The notes under the pieces were generated by a model, which was not told the DNA's origin, ran no database searches, and worked only from the letters and a program-made list of their open reading frames with translations. Positions 51,791 through 60,125 of a stretch of 64,000 bases of DNA are shown in pieces. The stretch covers positions 27,538-91,537 of the forward strand of contig SFHJ01000024.1 of assembly GCA_004555655.1 (NCBI GenBank), written 5' to 3'. Numbering within the stretch: position 1 is the first letter of the stretch; every line of letters starts with the position of its first letter. This DNA comes from Clostridiales bacterium (lineage in GTDB: Bacteria; Bacillota; Clostridia; Oscillospirales; Oscillospiraceae). The translations under genes and the position numbers were made by a program.

Positions 51791-53605
51791 ATGGCAATCA
51801 TGATCGGCATTGATCTCGGCACCACCAATTCCTGTGTGGCCGTGATGGAGGGCGGCGAGCCCACCATCATCCCCAACGCAGAGGGCGGCAGGACAACGCC
51901 GTCCGTCGTCGCGTTCGCCAAGACCGGCGAGCGCATGGTCGGCCAGATCGCCAAGCGTCAGGCCGTGACCAACCACGACCGGACCATCAGCTCGATCAAG
52001 CGCCAGATGGGCACCAATTTCCGTGTGAACATCGACGGCCACAAGTATACGCCGCAGGAGATCTCGGCGATGATTCTGCAGAAGCTGAAGGCGGACGCAG
52101 AGAGCTATCTGGGCCAGAGCGTCACCGACGCGGTCATCACCGTGCCGGCATATTTTACCGATGCGCAGCGGCAGGCCACCAAGGACGCCGGCAAGATCGC
52201 GGGGCTGAACGTCCAGCGCATCATCAACGAGCCCACCGCGGCGGCATTGGCCTATGGCATCGACCGCGAGGAAAATCAGAAGATCATGGTCTATGACCTG
52301 GGCGGTGGCACGTTTGACGTGTCAATTCTGGACATTTCCTCGGGCGTGATCGAGGTACTCGCCACCGCGGGCAACAACCACCTCGGCGGCGACGATTTTG
52401 ACCAGTGCGTGATGGACTATCTGGTCAGCGAATTCAAAAAGGAAAACCGCATCGATCTCAGCCGCGACCCCGTAGCCATGCAGCGCATCCGCGAGGCTGC
52501 CGAAAAGGCCAAGATTGAGCTCTCGGGCGTCACGTCCACCACCGTAAGTCTGCCGTATATTACAGTGGGCAAAAACGGGCCGCTCCACATGGAGATCCCG
52601 CTCACGCGGGCAAAATTCAACGACCTCACCTATCATCTCGTACAGGCCACGCGGGAACCTGTCAATCAGGCCATCAACGACTCCGGGCTTCAGATCTCGC
52701 AGATCAGCAAGGTGCTGATGGTGGGCGGCTCGAGCCGCATCCCGGCGGTACAGGAACTGGTGGGCCGCATCACGGGGCTTCTTCCATTCAAGGGCATCAA
52801 CCCCGACGAATGCGTGGCCATGGGCGCGTGTCTGCAGGGCGGCGTGCTCTCCGGCAGCGTCAAGGGGCTGTTGCTTCTGGACGTAACGCCGCTGTCGCTC
52901 GGCATCGAGACAATGGGCGGCGTGTGCACGCGCATCATCGAGCGCAACACCACTCTTCCCATCCGCAAAAGCCAGATCTTCACCACGGCGGCCAACTTTC
53001 AAAGCTCGGTCGATGTGCACGTTTTACAGGGCGAACGCCCCATGGCGCACCAGAATAAGGAGCTGGGCCGGTTTCAGCTCACCGGCATCCGCCGCGCGCC
53101 GCGCGGCGTGCCGCAGATCGAGGTCACGTTCTCCATTGACGCCAACGGCATTGTGAACGTCTCGGCGCGCGACCTCGACACCGGCAAGGCCCAGCAGATC
53201 ACCATCACCGCCAGCTCAAACATGAGCCGCGAGGAGATCGACCGCGCCGTGCGCGAGGCGCAGCAGTATGCCGCCGAAGACGCAAAGCTCAAAGCCGAGG
53301 CCACAGCGCGGGATCACTGCGAACAGCTCATCTTCCATGCGTCAAATGCGGAAAGGCAGATGGATAAAGATGCAAAAGTCCGTGTGGCCGAGGCGGTCAA
53401 GAACGCCAAACGCGCAGTAAAATCCAGGGACGCGGCGCAGATGAACGCAGCTGCCGAGCAGCTGGAGGCTGTTTTGCAGCAGTCCGGTGTGCACGTCGAC
53501 CCCAATGCCGAATACCGCGGCTCCGCCAGCTACGAAAACCCGAATAACCAATATGACGACGACGTGGTCGACGCGGAATTTGAATCGGTCGATGATGAGA
53601 AATAA
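51791..53605 (+). CDS. dnaK: Hsp70 chaperone DnaK (likely paralogue)
   Basis: A 604-residue Hsp70. The nucleotide-binding domain has '[20 protein letters not shown]', '[20 protein letters not shown]', '[14 protein letters not shown]' and '[11 protein letters not shown]'. The linker and substrate domain contain '[20 protein letters not shown]', and a somewhat short helical lid ends '[14 protein letters not shown]', like the usual EEVD-type bacterial tails. It stands in the unusual order J protein-grpE-dnaK without hrcA or a CIRCE operator, which suggests a second, specialised DnaK. AGGAGG precedes the ATG. Confidence 0.93.
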   Translation: MAIMIGIDLGTTNSCVAVMEGGEPTIIPNAEGGRTTPSVVAFAKTGERMVGQIAKRQAVTNHDRTISSIKRQMGTNFRVNIDGHKYTPQEISAMILQKLKADAESYLGQSVTDAVITVPAYFTDAQRQATKDAGKIAGLNVQRIINEPTAAALAYGIDREENQKIMVYDLGGGTFDVSILDISSGVIEVLATAGNNHLGGDDFDQCVMDYLVSEFKKENRIDLSRDPVAMQRIREAAEKAKIELSGVTSTTVSLPYITVGKNGPLHMEIPLTRAKFNDLTYHLVQATREPVNQAINDSGLQISQISKVLMVGGSSRIPAVQELVGRITGLLPFKGINPDECVAMGACLQGGVLSGSVKGLLLLDVTPLSLGIETMGGVCTRIIERNTTLPIRKSQIFTTAANFQSSVDVHVLQGERPMAHQNKELGRFQLTGIRRAPRGVPQIEVTFSIDANGIVNVSARDLDTGKAQQITITASSNMSREEIDRAVREAQQYAAEDAKLKAEATARDHCEQLIFHASNAERQMDKDAKVRVAEAVKNAKRAVKSRDAAQMNAAAEQLEAVLQQSGVHVDPNAEYRGSASYENPNNQYDDDVVDAEFESVDDEK

Positions 53606-53633
53606 AAAGGCCATCTGAGAATCGAAAAGTGGT

Positions 53634-53671
53634 AAAAAGCTGGTAGGCACGAAAGTGCCTACCAGCTTTTT
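53634..53671 (+). terminator. Terminator of the dnaK operon
   Basis: A 17-bp perfect stem (AAAAAGCTGGTAGGCAC at 53634-53650, complement 53655-53671) with GAAA loop and terminal TTTTT. It forms the left flank of repeat copy D. Confidence 0.92.
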
Positions 53672-53874
53672 GAGGCTGTCGAAAAACTCCTTCGGAGTTT
53701 TTCGACAACACGCCGCGGCCTGCTGCGCGCACGAGCTGTCCGCCAAAGGCGGACAGCCTTCACACTTGCAGGCCGGAGTGTATTTTTCCCGACGTACACG
53801 CCGCCCCGTCGAAGCAAGCTCCATATCGTTTGTTGCGGCATAAATGCCGCAAGTGCACTTTTTTTGACACGCTG
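53672..53874. repeat. Modular intergenic repeat, copy D, abutting the CRISPR array
   Basis: 203 bases from GAGGCTGTCGAAAAACTCC to TTTTTGACACGCTG, in the same orientation as copy B. It carries 'GCCGCGGCCTGCTGCGCGCA', the 'CTGTCCGCC...GGCGGACAG' hairpin, 'GTATTTTTCCCGACGTACAC' (also in copy C) and a unique 'TTGCGGCATAAATGCCGCAA' hairpin. On the left it touches the dnaK terminator; on the right it runs directly into a CRISPR repeat that has lost eight bases. Not coding. Confidence 0.85.
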
Positions 53875-54641
53875 CCACGCTCCCCGTGCGGGGAGCGACT
53901 TTGCACTCTGGTCCGTGCTATACACGCCGTTACATTTCAATCCACGCTCCCCGTGCGGGGAGCGACCGGTCACGGTGTAGCTGATTAACGGTGCGGATGC
54001 ATTTCAATCCACGCTCCCCGTGCGGGGAGCGACATCTTAAAAAAAGTTCTGCTCAAGATTATGATGCAATTTCAATCCACGCTCCCCGTGCGGGGAGCGA
54101 CCGGCGGATACAAAGGTACAGAGGCAGAATTTGCGATTTCAATCCACGCTCCCCGTGCGGGGAGCGACGGATGTCTCCGTATAGGCCGGGAAGGTACAGA
54201 CAGATTTCAATCCACGCTCCCCGTGCGGGGAGCGACCCGTCCTGCGTCCGTCTGTACGCGCGAGTGCAGAATTTCAATCCACGCTCCCCGTGCGGGGAGC
54301 GACCTGGATAAGGAGGGCTGAACATGGACGTGTTTGAATTTCAATCCACGCTCCCCGTGCGGGGAGCGACGTATGAGCCGGGCGACACTCTCCCCGCCAG
54401 CGACATTTCAATCCACGCTCCCCGTGCGGGGAGCGACCAGTAAGCTCCCGGATTTTTGTATGTTGAACGATAATATTTCAATCCACGCTCCCCGTGCGGG
54501 GAGCGACGTGGTACATAAAGAGTCCTGTGCGCACCATGTCAATTTCAATCCACGCTCCCCGTGCGGGGAGCGACTCGGCTCATCGCCGCCAGGAACAGGA
54601 GCCAGGTTATTTCAATCCACGCTCCCCGTGCGGGGAGCGAC
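53875..54641 (-). CRISPR. Type I-C CRISPR array: 11 full repeats plus one truncated
   Basis: Eleven identical 33-base repeats (first at 53934-53966, last at 54609-54641). In crRNA orientation each begins GTCGCTCCCCGCACGGGGAG and ends GTGGATTGAAAT, the type I-C class. Ten spacers of 34-37 bases separate them. An eleventh (34 bases, 53900-53933) lies before a 25-base partial repeat at 53875-53899, which has lost its last eight bases. Cas genes on the minus strand put the leader at the 54642 end, so 54609-54641 is the youngest repeat and the truncated one the oldest. Short open frames inside the array are artefacts. Confidence 0.97.
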
Positions 54642-54812
54642 AGCAAAGATACACATTTTTTCATGCCCATCTTTGGCGAGAACAAACAAATACTCTCATG
54701 GGACTTGGATATCATTGCGTCTGCAACACAATGAAAGAAGCGTATTTCGATTTTTTACCTCAAAAAAGCGGTGCGAACCTACCGGGAAATCCTGCTTACT
54801 TGGGCTTCGCGG
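54642..54812 (-). promoter_or_regulatory. CRISPR leader region
   Basis: 171 bases between the leader-proximal repeat and the cas2 stop codon, AT-richer than the surroundings and without a gene. By position it should hold the array promoter and the Cas1-Cas2 integration signals. No specific promoter hexamers are convincing. Confidence 0.6.
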
Positions 54813-55103
54813 CTAAATCATCAACGTACCTTCCGGTTGATAGGTGGTTTTACAGCCAAAGTGTTCCACTTTCTTCTCATACTGATTTCCCAGATAATAA
54901 AAGCGAAGGCTGTCTTTTTCGGGATCCATGATGGACACCAGTTTCGCTTGCAGACTGCGGCATTGTCCGGCATCCAGCAGGCATTCAAACACGGAGTTTT
55001 GTACCCGCTGTCCGTAGTCCACACACTTCTTCGCAATTTGCCGCAGACGCTTCTTTCCAGCGGCATCTTCTGTGTTTACATCATAAGTAATGAGCACCAG
55101 CAT
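54813..55103 (-). CDS. cas2: CRISPR-associated endonuclease Cas2
   Basis: A 96-residue Cas2 with the ferredoxin-like fold and catalytic/metal Asp at residue 8 ('MLVLITYDVNTEDAAGKKRL'), then 'CVDYGQRVQNSVFECLLDAG'. It joins Cas1 to insert spacers. The ATG at 55103 lies 4 bases after the cas1 stop. The frame is open further upstream but family alignments start here. It is the last cas gene before the leader. Confidence 0.95.
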   Translation of the reverse strand: MLVLITYDVNTEDAAGKKRLRQIAKKCVDYGQRVQNSVFECLLDAGQCRSLQAKLVSIMDPEKDSLRFYYLGNQYEKKVEHFGCKTTYQPEGTLMI

Positions 55104-55107
55104 ATTC

Positions 55108-56138
55108 TCACTTCCATAAAAACGGCGGGTAAGCGTCCAGATCACTGCGGAGATATCGTGCAAGCAGCAACGCCTGAATATAAGGAATCATACCCCAGCT
55201 CATCTTTTCATTCAGGTATGGATGGGTCAACGTATCCCGCTTCCGTTCCTGCCATGCCTGCAAAAATTTTTTGCGTCCTTCCTCTGTCAGCAGAACCGCA
55301 CCACTGTCCTGCGTTTGAAAGTCCTCTGGTTTGATCATGCGGTTATTCACCAGTGTCAGCACAAAACGGTCTGCCATACAGGGGCGCAGTTCTTCCATCA
55401 GATCCAGCGCCAGCGAAGTCCTTCCGGGGCGATCCCGGTGAAGAAATCCAACATACGATCCAAACCGACACTTTCCAGCGCGCTGGCACAGTCGTGTGCC
55501 AAAAGACTATAGGCAAAGGACAGCATAGCGTTCACGCGGTCAAGGGGCGGCCTGCGGCTGCGTCCGTGAAAGAAGAAATCCTCCTTCCGATTTAATAGCA
55601 GATGATCAAACACACTGAAATAAGCAGCCGCTCCAACACCTTCCAACCCCCGCAGGGCCTCCATATCTGGGACCTCCAGAACGAGCTGCAACACTTCTTT
55701 GATCTGTCGGGCGGCATCTTTCAGACCGCAGTCCGTAACTCTCGGGGCATGGTCGCGCAAGGTGCGCTGAAGGCTTGCAGCAGAATTGCTGAGCTTCCCG
55801 AAAATCATGTTTTTGGCAATGGCACAACTGCGCCGGTCGTTGTCAGCAATTCGGTATTGTTCCCGCCGAAGCAGGACATTGCCGCTGGTTTCTCCAGTAA
55901 CACGCGCCAGAAAACGGCCTCTGGGCGTGCAGAATGCCAACCCGATGCCACACTCTGCGCAAGCACCCATCAGCGCCGGAGACGCGCCGGAATAGGAAAA
56001 ACTGACGATGGTCTGCAGTGTATGCAGCGGGTATCGTGCAATAACCTGCTGCGCTTTGTTTGCAAGGACATTTTCTCCTTCCACAGACAGATAAACATCT
56101 TCAGAGGTCACAAACAGCGTATTCAGCAGTTGCTTCAT
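55108..56138 (-). pseudogene. cas1: cas1 with single-base deletion (frameshifted)
   Basis: Cas1 is the spacer integrase. Frame 1 from the ATG at 56138 (MKQLLNTLFVTSEDVYLSVE) reads normally to 'ESVGLD', then runs into nonsense and stops near 55398. The remainder continues in another frame: 'YVGFLHRDRPGRTSLALDLM', then 'EELRPCMADRFVLTLVNN' to 'LDAYPPFLWK'. At 55456-55457 the expected Pro codon in 'LDPYVGF' is reduced to CG, i.e. one base is missing. The whole stretch is 1,031 nt, one short of the 1,032 needed for a 343-residue I-C Cas1. Several acidic/His metal ligands fall after the break, so neither half should work alone. Sequencing error remains possible. Confidence 0.9.
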
Positions 56139-56797
56139 GGTATTTCCTCCAGGGCGGTTTTCAGGTAGGCGGATACAGAGCGGTTTTTCAGAAGCTTTGG
56201 AAGACACAGTTCTTTCAAGGAGCAGGCGTTGCAGGCTTTCGTGGGCTTCACCCTGGGCGTATGTCCTCTTTTATACAGGTCGTGCATCTGCATCAAAAAA
56301 TCTTTCACCTGCGCACGCAGTTCATCTGTAAAGCAAATGCGTTCCCGCCTGCGGGTCTGGCCGTAATACAGCGCCCCCTCAGGGATATCACAGCACAGCA
56401 TATCCTCCAGACACATGGCCTGCGCACAGAGCTGAATCGCATCGGCACTGCCTTCTTTTGGCTTCCCACGCTTATATTCAACAGGGTAGGGGTTCCACAG
56501 TCCATCTCTTCCGGGGAGGCAAATGCCATCGGTACTTCGGTGGTATTCCAAGACGTCGCATTGTCCGGAAATCCCCAGCGCAGCAGAATAGATACTGACG
56601 CCGCGTTTGACCAACAGATCTCCCCGGCTTTCCTCAAATTCCCGGTCATGGGCTTTTTCGTGCATCAACGCACCGTTCACTGTGCGAAAGTTCTCCGCCC
56701 ACTGGTTTTCTATGTGAATCAGCGCCCATTGGCGGCGGCAGAAAGCAAAGTGCTGCAGCCCGGACAGTTGGAGGAAATCCTCCTCAGAATAGATCAC
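56135..56797 (-). CDS. cas4: CRISPR-associated exonuclease Cas4
   Basis: A 220-residue Cas4, a RecB-like nuclease with an Fe-S cluster that trims prespacers and selects the PAM. The first cluster Cys is in 'QHFAFCRRQWALIHIE', and the last three in 'KACNACSLKELCLPKLL'. The nuclease motif includes 'PVEYKRGKPK' (QxxxY region 'QLCAQAMCLE'). The stop overlaps the cas1 start (ATGA), and its start overlaps cas7 by four bases. Confidence 0.94.
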   Translation of the reverse strand: MIYSEEDFLQLSGLQHFAFCRRQWALIHIENQWAENFRTVNGALMHEKAHDREFEESRGDLLVKRGVSIYSAALGISGQCDVLEYHRSTDGICLPGRDGLWNPYPVEYKRGKPKEGSADAIQLCAQAMCLEDMLCCDIPEGALYYGQTRRRERICFTDELRAQVKDFLMQMHDLYKRGHTPRVKPTKACNACSLKELCLPKLLKNRSVSAYLKTALEEIP

Positions 56798-57681
56798 CCC
56801 ATACGAATGCAGGTTACGCCGGAGGGCAAATTCTCTTCGTCTACACTGAGCTGATAATCTGTGAAGGCTCTGGGCGCCACCACATCGCCATTGCGCTGCG
56901 CCTTCACCAGATCAAACAGTTTGTAGGCAGGGGCGTTGCCCAATTCAGAATCATGGCGGAACACGATCAGTTCCCGAACGGACATTTTACCGCGGGCGGC
57001 AGAATGATCCAGCTCAAACATATTCAAAATGGCCTGCCACAGCAGCTCAAGATCTTCCTCCGAGAAGCCGGTGGTTTTTCGCGCCAGATTGGCTGAGATG
57101 TAGCCCTCACACCGATACAGGGCGTAGGGCACGATATATTTTCTGCCCATTTCCGTTCCCTTCTTTTCTGCGTCAGCTTCCGTGGTGATCGCTACGCGGG
57201 TGATGGTCACTTCCTGCGGCAAAATGGGATCGACACTCCGGGCAAAACCCAACTGAACAGGCCCGCGAACCTGACCGCAGTTCAGAGCGCCCTTGACAAA
57301 GGTGGTCATGACAGCGCCGAAGGTACGGATATCGAAGAAATTGGAGCACATGAAATCCCGGATTTTCATATCCAGATTCGCGTCTTTTTTCTTTGCCTCC
57401 TTCAATTTGGCAGGATCGACGCCTACATAGGCACAGGCTTCTGCGTCGCTGCAGTTCAGAGGCACATTGTCCTTCACATAGATCCGATAGCCGGGGTCTG
57501 CTTCCTTTACAGTTTCCACATAGTTGCGGATTTTCCGCTTCAGACACACGTCCGTCACCAGACCGTAGCCGGTCTCGGGGTCGATCCGGGGCATGTTGCC
57601 TGCATCCGGGTCGCCGTTGGGATTGCCGTTTTCCACGTCGAAGAAAATCACAAATTCATACCGATTCTGAATGGCTGCCAT
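56794..57681 (-). CDS. cas7c: Type I-C Cascade backbone Cas7 (Csd2)
   Basis: A 295-residue Cas7c/Csd2, the subunit that coats the crRNA spacer in type I-C Cascade. The N-terminus 'YEFVIFFDVENGNPNGDPDA' is diagnostic for the Cas7 RRM of this subtype; 'NFFDIRTFGAVMTTFVKGAL' and 'QVRGPVQLGFARSVDPILPQ' follow. AAGGAGGAG precedes the ATG at 57681. The gene starts one base after cas8c ends. Confidence 0.95.
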   Translation of the reverse strand: MAAIQNRYEFVIFFDVENGNPNGDPDAGNMPRIDPETGYGLVTDVCLKRKIRNYVETVKEADPGYRIYVKDNVPLNCSDAEACAYVGVDPAKLKEAKKKDANLDMKIRDFMCSNFFDIRTFGAVMTTFVKGALNCGQVRGPVQLGFARSVDPILPQEVTITRVAITTEADAEKKGTEMGRKYIVPYALYRCEGYISANLARKTTGFSEEDLELLWQAILNMFELDHSAARGKMSVRELIVFRHDSELGNAPAYKLFDLVKAQRNGDVVAPRAFTDYQLSVDEENLPSGVTCIRMG

Positions 57682-57682
57682 A

Positions 57683-58042
57683 TTATTTCTCCTCCTTTTT
57701 TGTGTAGCGGAATTGCTTTTGATGGTAGTAGCCCAGATTGAAAGAGCCTTGCTCGGGCAGGGACAGACGGACGGGATAGCTTTCGCCCAGAATATCTTTG
57801 ATCTGCCCGATCTGACGGTCATAGGAAATGCGGAATCCAGTGTCCAGCTTGCGCAGATGCTTCTGGCAAAGGTTGTCCAGTATGGGGAAGATCATGGCAG
57901 GCGTTGCGGCAGCGGAATTGAAATACTTGTCCTTGATTGTAGCATTGATGCCGCGATTTGCAGTCTCCTGCACAGCTTCGTATACGGCAAACAGGCGCCC
58001 CAGCGTGTAGGGAATATTGGTGCTGTTCTCGTTCAGGCCCAC
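57683..58042 (-). CDS. cas11c: Predicted internal Cas11c (small subunit) within cas8c
   Basis: Inside cas8c, AAAGGAGGT (58058-58050) lies seven bases before an in-frame GTG at 58042 (codon 455 of cas8c). Translation from there gives a 119-residue protein, 'VGLNENSTNIPYTLGRLFAV' to 'RYTKKEEK', almost wholly alpha-helical. It is established for type I-C that a small subunit, Cas11c (about 120 residues), is made from an internal start of cas8c and is needed for Cascade. Position, size and ribosome site here fit that. Not proven by sequence alone. Confidence 0.75.
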   Translation of the reverse strand: MGLNENSTNIPYTLGRLFAVYEAVQETANRGINATIKDKYFNSAAATPAMIFPILDNLCQKHLRKLDTGFRISYDRQIGQIKDILGESYPVRLSLPEQGSFNLGYYHQKQFRYTKKEEK

Positions 58043-59404
58043 GGTTAATACCTCCTTTGGGCATTTTGTGCTTGGATTTTTCAGGTAGTATGCTTTCAGT
58101 ATCGCAGCCCTGCCGGGTGTGATCTCCCGTTCTGCGCGGATGCGCAGCATGACCGCTTCCAACAATGACGCGGGATATGCGCTTCCGGTAAAGACGGCCC
58201 GTGCCACCGCGCCTGCCAGCACAGGACTGGGAGATTTGTCGGTGGTGTTCAGATTGACGGTTTCCCGAAGCAGCGCCCACAGGGGCATCATAGAACGCGG
58301 CCGGCCGGCGATCTCCAGGCGGGCGTGATGTGCATTCACGTTTTGCATCAGCGTGCCAAAAGAATTCCGGTAGAAGAAGCGGACAGAGAGCCTCGCGGCG
58401 TTGGGCGCCAGACCGAGGATATAGAAGGGGCGATTGGGGTCCAGTTTTAATTCCTCACAGGCGATGCCCTGCGCCAGATTGCTCACGGCGGCACGCAAAT
58501 CGTCGGTAGAAATGGTATCCGGTGGGGTATCGCCAAATATGGAAAAGCCGGCAAGCAGGTTGTACTGCGGCTCTGCCCCCTCTGCCCAGCAGATGACGGT
58601 TGTATCTCCAATGCGATGGACGTTTTCCCGGTCAGCCAGCAGGTAATTCAACGCAGCGGTGTAAGCGAATGCGGCGTATTTTCCCACAGGTGCATTCAGG
58701 CTTTGTTCCTTGCCGTATGAGCAAAAAGCAGGCGCGTTGAGGGATACCAGCGCCGCGCCGCTGGACTGGGCACCGGCAATACCCTTCACAGTGGGGTGCA
58801 CAGGCTCTGCAACGTCCGGATTACCGGTTACAAGACATTGCTGCTTTTCTCCGCTTACATCGCCGTAATGGGTATCCCATGCCGAACGGATCAGAGGGTC
58901 TTCCTGTGCGAACATGCCGTCCACGCGAAAGACCAGATTTGCGCCCTTCATAAGCTCCTGCCAGCAGTCTTTTAACGCGGTATGTTCCTGCGCAAGCTCC
59001 GGCTGCCAGAAATCAAAAAAGGACAGAATCGCTTTCGCTGCGGGAGTAGAAACCTCGTCCAGAAGCTGATGGTGCAGCGCAGCACTCGCACGGAAACAGG
59101 AGCGGCTGCGCTCCGGCTTGCCTTTTTCATCCACGCCCAGCAAATAGCTGGAATTGTCCCAGAGGAAATTCGGCAGGATGCCAACTGTACGGGTGACAGG
59201 AGAAGGCAACCCCATGGGCGCTGGGCGCAGCAGGGTGTTCTTTCCGACCTGTACCTCGGACAGCAACGGGACAACGTATTCCAGTGTGCCTGACGCATCC
59301 AGACACAGGGCGTAGCTGATTTTTGCGGGACTCCACCCGGGACGGGAAATCTTACCCTGCTGCACCAGATCTTCAAACAGCCGGGTCAATGCCTGCAAGA
59401 TCAT
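57683..59404 (-). CDS. cas8c: Type I-C Cascade large subunit Cas8c (Csd1)
   Basis: A 573-residue Cas8c/Csd1, the large subunit that recognises the PAM and recruits Cas3. Typical Csd1 stretches are 'MILQALTRLFEDLVQQGKIS', 'PNFLWDNSSYLLGVD', 'SLNAPAFCSYGKEQSLNAPV' and 'ILGLAPNAARLSVRFFYRNS'. The start overlaps the cas5 stop by four bases. Its 3' part also encodes a predicted Cas11c. Confidence 0.95.
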   Translation of the reverse strand: MILQALTRLFEDLVQQGKISRPGWSPAKISYALCLDASGTLEYVVPLLSEVQVGKNTLLRPAPMGLPSPVTRTVGILPNFLWDNSSYLLGVDEKGKPERSRSCFRASAALHHQLLDEVSTPAAKAILSFFDFWQPELAQEHTALKDCWQELMKGANLVFRVDGMFAQEDPLIRSAWDTHYGDVSGEKQQCLVTGNPDVAEPVHPTVKGIAGAQSSGAALVSLNAPAFCSYGKEQSLNAPVGKYAAFAYTAALNYLLADRENVHRIGDTTVICWAEGAEPQYNLLAGFSIFGDTPPDTISTDDLRAAVSNLAQGIACEELKLDPNRPFYILGLAPNAARLSVRFFYRNSFGTLMQNVNAHHARLEIAGRPRSMMPLWALLRETVNLNTTDKSPSPVLAGAVARAVFTGSAYPASLLEAVMLRIRAEREITPGRAAILKAYYLKNPSTKCPKEVLTVGLNENSTNIPYTLGRLFAVYEAVQETANRGINATIKDKYFNSAAATPAMIFPILDNLCQKHLRKLDTGFRISYDRQIGQIKDILGESYPVRLSLPEQGSFNLGYYHQKQFRYTKKEEK

Positions 59405-60066
59405 GTTCGCACCTCCTCACTGTACATGGGCGGTACCTCCAAAACACCGTCATGCAGAACGGCGCGAAAGAAGTGCGGCGTGATGTTTTCCGGGTCGGAA
59501 TAGTCCAGATCCAGCAGCATCCAACCCAAATCCTTCTCTCCCAGCAGTTCCTCCGGGCAGGGCGGAAACTCGGTACAGGGTTTGAAGTGCGCCGGAAATT
59601 CCCGTACACCAAAGCAGGGCTGGTGATAGAACTGCCCCTTCTCCAGACGGCGGCGCATGATATCCTGAAATTTTCCGGGATTGTCTGTGGGGCTGGCTCT
59701 GGCCGTCATCTCAAAATGCGCATCGATGACATAATGCACATCCCGCAGCACCATGGCGGCGCGCTGCTGGATGCTGTCGGGGGTTGCCAGAAAAAGCGCG
59801 CCTCCTTTTTCCATGACGGTCTGTGCTTTTCGGGCGCTGACGGTGTCTTTCACCTCGTTTCGCCGGATATTGGTGAACCGAATCGGCGCGCAGACATGAA
59901 TCCGGTCGACCACCCAGCGCAGCCCCGGGTGCCAGAACACAGCATCCAGCAGTCCCCGGGCGGCGGAGGGCGTCATGGCATCGTAGCTGACCCGTTCCAC
60001 CTTCATTTCGGGTCTGGAAAAACACGCGTACTCGCCCCAGACTTCAACGGATACAGACACAGGCAT
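59401..60066 (-). CDS. cas5c: Type I-C Cas5c (Cas5d) crRNA endonuclease
   Basis: A 221-residue Cas5c, which in type I-C cleaves the pre-crRNA repeat in place of Cas6 and then stays on the 5' handle. The N-terminal 'VWGEYACFSRPEMKVERVSY' and 'TPSAARGLLDAVFWHPGLRW' are diagnostic. No cas6 occurs in the locus, consistent with this role. The ATG at 60066 has AGGAG very close; a GTG at 60060 would give ideal spacing and may be the true start. Confidence 0.94.
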   Translation of the reverse strand: MPVSVSVEVWGEYACFSRPEMKVERVSYDAMTPSAARGLLDAVFWHPGLRWVVDRIHVCAPIRFTNIRRNEVKDTVSARKAQTVMEKGGALFLATPDSIQQRAAMVLRDVHYVIDAHFEMTARASPTDNPGKFQDIMRRRLEKGQFYHQPCFGVREFPAHFKPCTEFPPCPEELLGEKDLGWMLLDLDYSDPENITPHFFRAVLHDGVLEVPPMYSEEVRT

Positions 60067-60125
60067 TCTCCTTTCGTTGTTGATAACAGTATGATACTAC
60101 AAGAACTGGGTAATAAACCGGACAC

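Noticed and set aside
53991..54816. Plus-strand open frames with repeated 'FNPRSPCGER' peptide
   Set aside because: They are translations of the CRISPR repeats, not proteins.
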